DNA of 19,374 nt from Gammaproteobacteria bacterium (GTDB lineage: Bacteria; Pseudomonadota; Gammaproteobacteria; SZUA-229). A program made the translations under genes and the position numbers. Shown here one piece after another: positions 14,275 through 19,374 of this stretch. Within the stretch, counting starts at the first letter, position 1; each line of letters starts with the position of its first letter. The DNA lies in the NCBI GenBank assembly GCA_024278435.1, contig JAJRTD010000224.1, positions 1-19,374 of the forward strand. Reading direction: 5' to 3'. Under the pieces are notes generated by a model. The model was given only the letters and a program-made list of their open reading frames with translations, did not search any database and was not told the DNA's origin.

Positions 14275-15557
14275 AGAAAATCAGCAGCTCGCTCAGTGTG
14301 GCGAGCTGTACCCTGCTACAGGTAAGTAATCCGGCAGCACAGACAAACGACTGGAATATCGACAGTTCCTTCCTGGTTTATTCGGAAAGTGATGGCCGCG
14401 TCAGTGCCTTTGAGCCGGCGGTAAGAAGCGAGATCGATCTGGGTGATGATGAATTTATTAATTTCCAGGTAGTGGTCGACGCGCTGACCGGCGCCACGCC
14501 CAACGGCGCACATAAATCGACGGTTGCGCAGACCTTTACCAACCCCTCCGGTAACGGCACTTATACCGTGGCGCCCGGTGAGTTCCCGTTAAGCCAGACA
14601 TTCAGGGATACCCGGGTTGCCATTACGGGGGAATGGGATAAGCCGATTAACCGCCTGTCCAGTGTTCTGCTCGGTGCCAGTGTGTCATCGGAAGTGGACT
14701 ACACCTCGCTGGGGTTGAGTGCCACCTATGAGCATGACTTTAATAATAAAAACACCACCCTGGCCACCGGCCTGGCCCTGACTTCCGACCTGATATTTCC
14801 GATTGGAGGTGTTCCGCTGGGGCTGAACCCGATGCGCCGTGGCGGCAGTGACCAGCAGCGTGTTGGCAGTGATGATACCAAAACCACCGTTGATTTTATG
14901 GTCGGTGTTACCCAGATCGTCAACCGTAAGACCTTCTTTCAGATCAACTACACCTACGGTACCTCATCGGGTTATCAAAATGATTATAATAATGTGCTGA
15001 CGGTTCTGGATCCGACAACCAACCAGCCACTTGTCGGCGGCTGGCTGGATGCCAATGACCTGCCTTATCTGTTTGAGCAGCGACCGGATTCACGTACCCG
15101 CAATATCCTTTTTTTCAGGGGTGTTCACCACCTGACAGAAGATGTAATTAATGTGTCGTATCGCCTGTTTACCGATGACTGGGGAATTAACTCGCATACC
15201 CTGGATTTTCGCTACCGCTATCAGCTGACCTCGAAACAGTATTTGCAGCCGCATATCCGCTATTATACGCAAACCAAAGCCGACTTTTATCGCCACGACC
15301 TGGTGCAGGGAACCGATATCGATAATGCCGGCAAGGTAAACGTGCAATATGCCAGTAGTGATTACCGTCTGGGAGCGTTTGACAGTACCACTCTGGGCCT
15401 GTCATACGGCATAAATATTACCCGGAACAGCGAGTTCACCATCCGTGGCGAGATGATGCAGCAGAAAATCGATAACTCGGAAGTGCCAAGACCCGGCGAG
15501 GAAACCCCGGACTTAACAGCGTTGATTTTCCAGATGGGTTACAGCTTTGTCTGGTAG
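14265..15557 (+). CDS. DUF3570 predicted outer-membrane beta-barrel protein
   Basis: 430 residues from the ATG at 14265, with GGAGG nine bases upstream inside the preceding gene. Signal peptide about 1-27 (basic start, PAAQT end). The rest shows alternating hydrophobic strands and ends in an aromatic strand, FQMGYSFVW, typical of beta-barrels inserted by BAM. Family features include RPDSRTRN, YRLFTDDWGINSHTLDFRY and YYTQTKADFY. Near the N-terminus, DALTGAT (residues 72-78, bases 14478-14498) fits Dxx(S/T)GA(S/T), the consensus for covalent FMN attachment by ApbE; Thr78 would be the acceptor. Function is not established. It is the last gene of the tlpA-DUF4266-DUF3570 operon; no apbE follows, although I recall apbE beside this gene set in other genomes. 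A start at 14259 (TTG) is less likely. Confidence 0.88.
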   Translation: MQLKKISSSLSVASCTLLQVSNPAAQTNDWNIDSSFLVYSESDGRVSAFEPAVRSEIDLGDDEFINFQVVVDALTGATPNGAHKSTVAQTFTNPSGNGTYTVAPGEFPLSQTFRDTRVAITGEWDKPINRLSSVLLGASVSSEVDYTSLGLSATYEHDFNNKNTTLATGLALTSDLIFPIGGVPLGLNPMRRGGSDQQRVGSDDTKTTVDFMVGVTQIVNRKTFFQINYTYGTSSGYQNDYNNVLTVLDPTTNQPLVGGWLDANDLPYLFEQRPDSRTRNILFFRGVHHLTEDVINVSYRLFTDDWGINSHTLDFRYRYQLTSKQYLQPHIRYYTQTKADFYRHDLVQGTDIDNAGKVNVQYASSDYRLGAFDSTTLGLSYGINITRNSEFTIRGEMMQQKIDNSEVPRPGEETPDLTALIFQMGYSFVW

Positions 15558-15706
15558 GCAGTTTTATCACAGAGCCAGTAGGCTGGCATAAGCGATAGCG
15601 TTGCTGGCCTACTTAACGGTAAAAAAACATTTTTTACTTTGCGTATTTTGCGTTATTCGCGGATCGTGCTTTTTTGTTTTTGTAGCCAGCGCCAGTGTTC
15701 AGACAA
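15558..15706. other. Intergenic region with palindromic repeat and hairpin
   Basis: 149 bases between the convergent DUF3570 gene and aroE. GTAGGC (15578-15583) and GCCTAC (15607-15612) bound an imperfect palindrome with an internal AGCGATAGCG turn, similar in style to the GTAGG...CCTAC dispersed repeats of proteobacteria (from memory). GTAAAAAA (15619-15626) and TTTTTTAC (15630-15637) form an AT-only hairpin with a T-run that may help termination. Nothing else was recognised. Confidence 0.55.
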
Positions 15707-16549
15707 TCAGCGTTTTTTCAACAGCAAATCACGGATATGTTTTATAACCGGCGCGGTATCCGGTTTCACTCCACGCCAGATATAAAACGATTCGGCCGCC
15801 TGTTCAACCAGCATGCCCAGTCCGTCCAGAACCAGCGCTGCGCCGTTGTCGGCAGACCACTGCATAAACGGTGTGGCCTGTGCCGCATACATCATGTCAT
15901 AACTGCAACTGCCGTCTTTAAAAATGGTTGCCGGTAACGGTGGCAGCTTGTCCTGCAGGCTGGCCGAGGTGCCGTTAATCACGATATCAAAGTGCGCATT
16001 ATCTATTTCATCCAGGCCGCAGCCCCGGACATTGCCCAGATCGGAGAAATCCTCTGCCAGCTGTACGGCTTTGTTTTTTGTACGGTTGGCAATAAGCAGT
16101 GCTGCCGGTTGCTGCTGCAGGATGGCTTCGAGTACGCCGCGCACCGCGCCACCGGCGCCGATAAGCAGAACGTTTTTATCTTTTATTGTTATGTTGTGGT
16201 TACTGGTGAGGTCGCGCACCAGGCCAACGCCGTCGGTGGTGTCACCGTACAGGCTGCCATCATCCAGCAGCATCAGGGTGTTGACCGCTCCTGCACGCTG
16301 GGCGCGTTCACTGCGCTGGTTGGCACGCTGCCAGGCATCCTCCTTGAACGGCACGGTAATATTCAGGCCCTTGCCGTTGTTGTTTATAAAATCCGCTACG
16401 GCATTGTCAAAGTCGCCGATGGCGACCTGTTGCGCGGTGTAAACTATGGGTTGCCGGGTTTGTGCGGCAAACAGCGTATGGATCTGCGGTGACTTGCTGT
16501 GTTTTACCGGGTTACCGAAAACCGCGTAACGATCAATCTCTTTAGTCAT
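15707..16549 (-). CDS. aroE: Shikimate dehydrogenase (AroE)
   Basis: 280 residues. It reduces 3-dehydroshikimate to shikimate with NADPH, step four of the shikimate pathway, in the cytoplasm. The shikimate site is visible: KHSKSPQIH with Ser18 and Ser20, NITVPFKE with the catalytic Lys69, Asn90 (GAVNTL) and the catalytic Asp106 (GDTTDGVG). The NADP site is the Gly-rich loop GAGGAVRG (131-138) followed by ANRT, the basic motif that selects NADP. The C-terminus has SYDMMYA and the QAAESFYIWRG helix. The start at 16549 (MTKEIDRYAVFGNP) is the family start; longer in-frame readings run into hemB. It lies 14 bases after the hemB stop, so the two form an operon, with a weak ribosome-binding site suggesting coupling. 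Confidence 0.96.
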   Translation of the reverse strand: MTKEIDRYAVFGNPVKHSKSPQIHTLFAAQTRQPIVYTAQQVAIGDFDNAVADFINNNGKGLNITVPFKEDAWQRANQRSERAQRAGAVNTLMLLDDGSLYGDTTDGVGLVRDLTSNHNITIKDKNVLLIGAGGAVRGVLEAILQQQPAALLIANRTKNKAVQLAEDFSDLGNVRGCGLDEIDNAHFDIVINGTSASLQDKLPPLPATIFKDGSCSYDMMYAAQATPFMQWSADNGAALVLDGLGMLVEQAAESFYIWRGVKPDTAPVIKHIRDLLLKKR

Positions 16550-16563
16550 TCTGTTTGATGGCT

Positions 16564-18180
<1,617 letters not shown>

Positions 18181-18262
18181 ACGCCCGCTCAACTTTAATA
18201 TTTCAGCTGTCAGCACGGCCCCGGGCCAGCTGTTTTATTATGAATTTTCAAAAGTCACTGAT

Positions 18263-18289
18263 AAAAAAGCCGGGGTTCCCGGCTTTTTT
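18263..18289 (+). terminator. Rho-independent terminator of the DUF302-like gene
   Basis: A 12-bp perfect stem (AAAAAAGCCGGG at 18263-18274 with CCCGGCTTTTTT at 18278-18289) and a 3-base loop, ending in six T residues. It lies 82 bases after the stop codon. Confidence 0.93.
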
Positions 18290-18319
18290 ATGATTATTGG
18301 CCATAACCGCAATAATCAT
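18290..18319. repeat. 10-bp inverted repeat after the terminator
   Basis: ATGATTATTG (18290-18299) and CAATAATCAT (18310-18319) are perfect inverted repeats with a 10-base spacer. They lie directly after the terminator and about 150 bases before the next gene. It may be an operator of that gene or a second hairpin; nothing in the sequence decides. Confidence 0.5.
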
Positions 18320-18470
18320 GGAATTATCAACAGAAATTGCTATAAATAAAGTATTAAAAATGGGGTCATATTAAGGGCGAAATCAGGTTTTTTTGTTGTT
18401 TTTATCTAAAAATGCCTAAACAGAACCTTAGTTCGTATGAATTGTCTGTATCGATATCGGGGGAGCAACA
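18320..18470 (+). other. Leader region of the receiver-PAS gene
   Basis: AT-rich stretch that must hold the promoter. GGGGTCATATTAAGGG near 18362 resembles the GGGGTCA remnant at 3913. CGATATCG (18452-18459) precedes a strong ribosome-binding site GGGGGAG (18459-18465). Several TATAAA/TATTAA-like strings exist (18341-18357) but no convincing -35/-10 pair. Confidence 0.35.
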
Positions 18471-19374
18471 ATGCCTGAAAATACCGCCAAGCAACGCATT
18501 CTTATCGTTGAAGAATCCGCGACCCTGCGTTACATGCTTGGAAAAACGGTACAGAAGCAGGGCTATCAACTGGTCACGGCTGACAGTTTTGAGTCAGCGA
18601 TTGAATCCCTGTCCGCGAATTCGCAACAGCTGAATGCCATCCTGGTCGGCTGGCCAAACTACGAACATTTCGAAGAATCCAAGCAGTTACTGCTGCTACT
18701 GGACCGTGAGCCTTATAGCGAGGTTCCGGTCATTCTTCTGTCCAATGGCGCCGAGCTGGACCTGCTGAACTGGATGAGTACCCGCCAGTCCACCGCACTG
18801 GTTCCCTGGGAAAACTACCAGGAGGTCGTCGATTCGCTGCAGTCAATGCTGAACCCTGATGATCAGGAGCCAGTTGTCGAACAGCGCAAGTCGCCGCGTG
18901 ATATCAAGCCGATCCGTATCCTGTTTGTTGATGATTCAAAAAGTATCCGTACCTATTACCAGCGCCTGCTGAAACGAAATAATTATGACGTGATTACCGC
19001 AAGCTCGGTAAGCGAGGCATACCAGATTGCTCATGAACAGCCAATTGATATCGCCATTGTTGATTATTTTATGCCGGAGCAAAACGGTTATGTGCTGTGC
19101 CAGAAGTTGCGCGATGATCCGTTTACCGCCGATATCCGTACTGCGGTTATAACCGGTACCTACCTGGATTCTGTCATCCGTGACTGCCTGCAGGCCGGTG
19201 CCATAGAGTGTATGTTTAAAAATGAAGCCGAGGAACTTTTCCTGGCGCGGTTATCAGGTATCCGCCGCTTTATCGAAGTGCAGCGTTCAATTGAAAAGCA
19301 GCGAGAGAACCTTGCCGCTATCCTGGAGTCGGTGGGCGAAGGGGTTTACGGTGTCGATAAAAATGCACGCATTA
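18471..19374 (+). CDS. Pseudo-receiver/receiver/PAS signalling protein (partial, C-terminus outside)
   Basis: Open from the ATG at 18471 to the window end (301 complete codons), with ribosome-binding site GGGGGAG six bases upstream. The first receiver-like domain (about 8-128) begins QRILIVEESATLRYML but has Gly60-Trp61 where the phospho-Asp should be (AILVGWPNYE), and the usual Lys-Pro is replaced by VPWEN; it should not be phosphorylated. The second receiver (about 148-265) is complete: ILFVDDSKSIR with Asp154-Asp155, phospho-Asp198 (IVDYFMPEQNGY), Thr228 (VITGT) and Lys250 (CMFKNE). A helical linker (RRFIEVQRSIEKQRENL) leads into what looks like a PAS domain (AAILESVGEGVYGVDKNARI). The output domain is off the end; GGDEF, GGDEF-EAL or histidine kinase are all possible. 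Cytoplasmic. Confidence 0.85.
   Translation, partial: MPENTAKQRILIVEESATLRYMLGKTVQKQGYQLVTADSFESAIESLSANSQQLNAILVGWPNYEHFEESKQLLLLLDREPYSEVPVILLSNGAELDLLNWMSTRQSTALVPWENYQEVVDSLQSMLNPDDQEPVVEQRKSPRDIKPIRILFVDDSKSIRTYYQRLLKRNNYDVITASSVSEAYQIAHEQPIDIAIVDYFMPEQNGYVLCQKLRDDPFTADIRTAVITGTYLDSVIRDCLQAGAIECMFKNEAEELFLARLSGIRRFIEVQRSIEKQRENLAAILESVGEGVYGVDKNARI

Overview
The window is a stretch of a gammaproteobacterial chromosome of moderate GC. The lineage is inferred from protein features: a pseudomonad-style HemB with an Asp-type rather than a Cys-type metal site, a QseB/QseC-like two-component pair, UbiA (ubiquinone synthesis), a YrdA-type carbonic anhydrase, and an EF-G2 paralogue of the kind found in Pseudomonas and Vibrio. 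I could not fix a genus. There are 18 protein genes, two of them cut by the window ends. I saw no tRNA, rRNA, CRISPR array, complete insertion sequence or transposase gene.

Layout. 1-417 (-): N-terminal part of a periplasmic solute-binding protein. 919-3009 (+): EF-G2, with a strong terminator. 3204-3902 (+): a CbiM-like membrane protein. 4208-6390 (-): bioB-bioF, divergent from comF (6449-7168, +). 7383-8504 (-): ubiA with an unusual N-terminal extension, divergent from a gamma-carbonic anhydrase (8606-9139, +). 9277-11193 (+): GAF-GGDEF-EAL c-di-GMP enzyme. 11319-13398 (-): sensor kinase and response regulator, divergent from tlpA, a DUF4266 lipoprotein and a DUF3570 outer-membrane protein (13552-15557, +). 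15707-17583 (-): hemB-aroE. 17695-18180 (+): DUF302-like secreted protein. 18471-end (+): a pseudo-receiver/receiver/PAS signalling protein, truncated.

The most interesting part is 12.7-15.6 kb. A perfect 18-bp inverted repeat lies between the regulator gene and tlpA. Each arm carries two CTTAA-type half-sites 11 bp apart, which resembles PmrA/QseB boxes, so the regulator probably controls itself and the tlpA-DUF4266-DUF3570 operon. The products of that operon are a periplasmic thioredoxin-fold protein with a CLPC active site, a small lipoprotein ending in a CGC thiol pair, and a predicted beta-barrel with the sequence DALTGAT, which fits the ApbE covalent-flavinylation consensus Dxx(S/T)GA(S/T). 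My hypothesis is a regulated envelope redox module whose outer-membrane component may carry covalent FMN. No apbE gene is in the window.

A second theme is intergenic palindromes. Several unrelated repeats sit exactly at gene 3' ends. Two of them supply all or part of the neighbouring gene's stop codon (bioF and comF).
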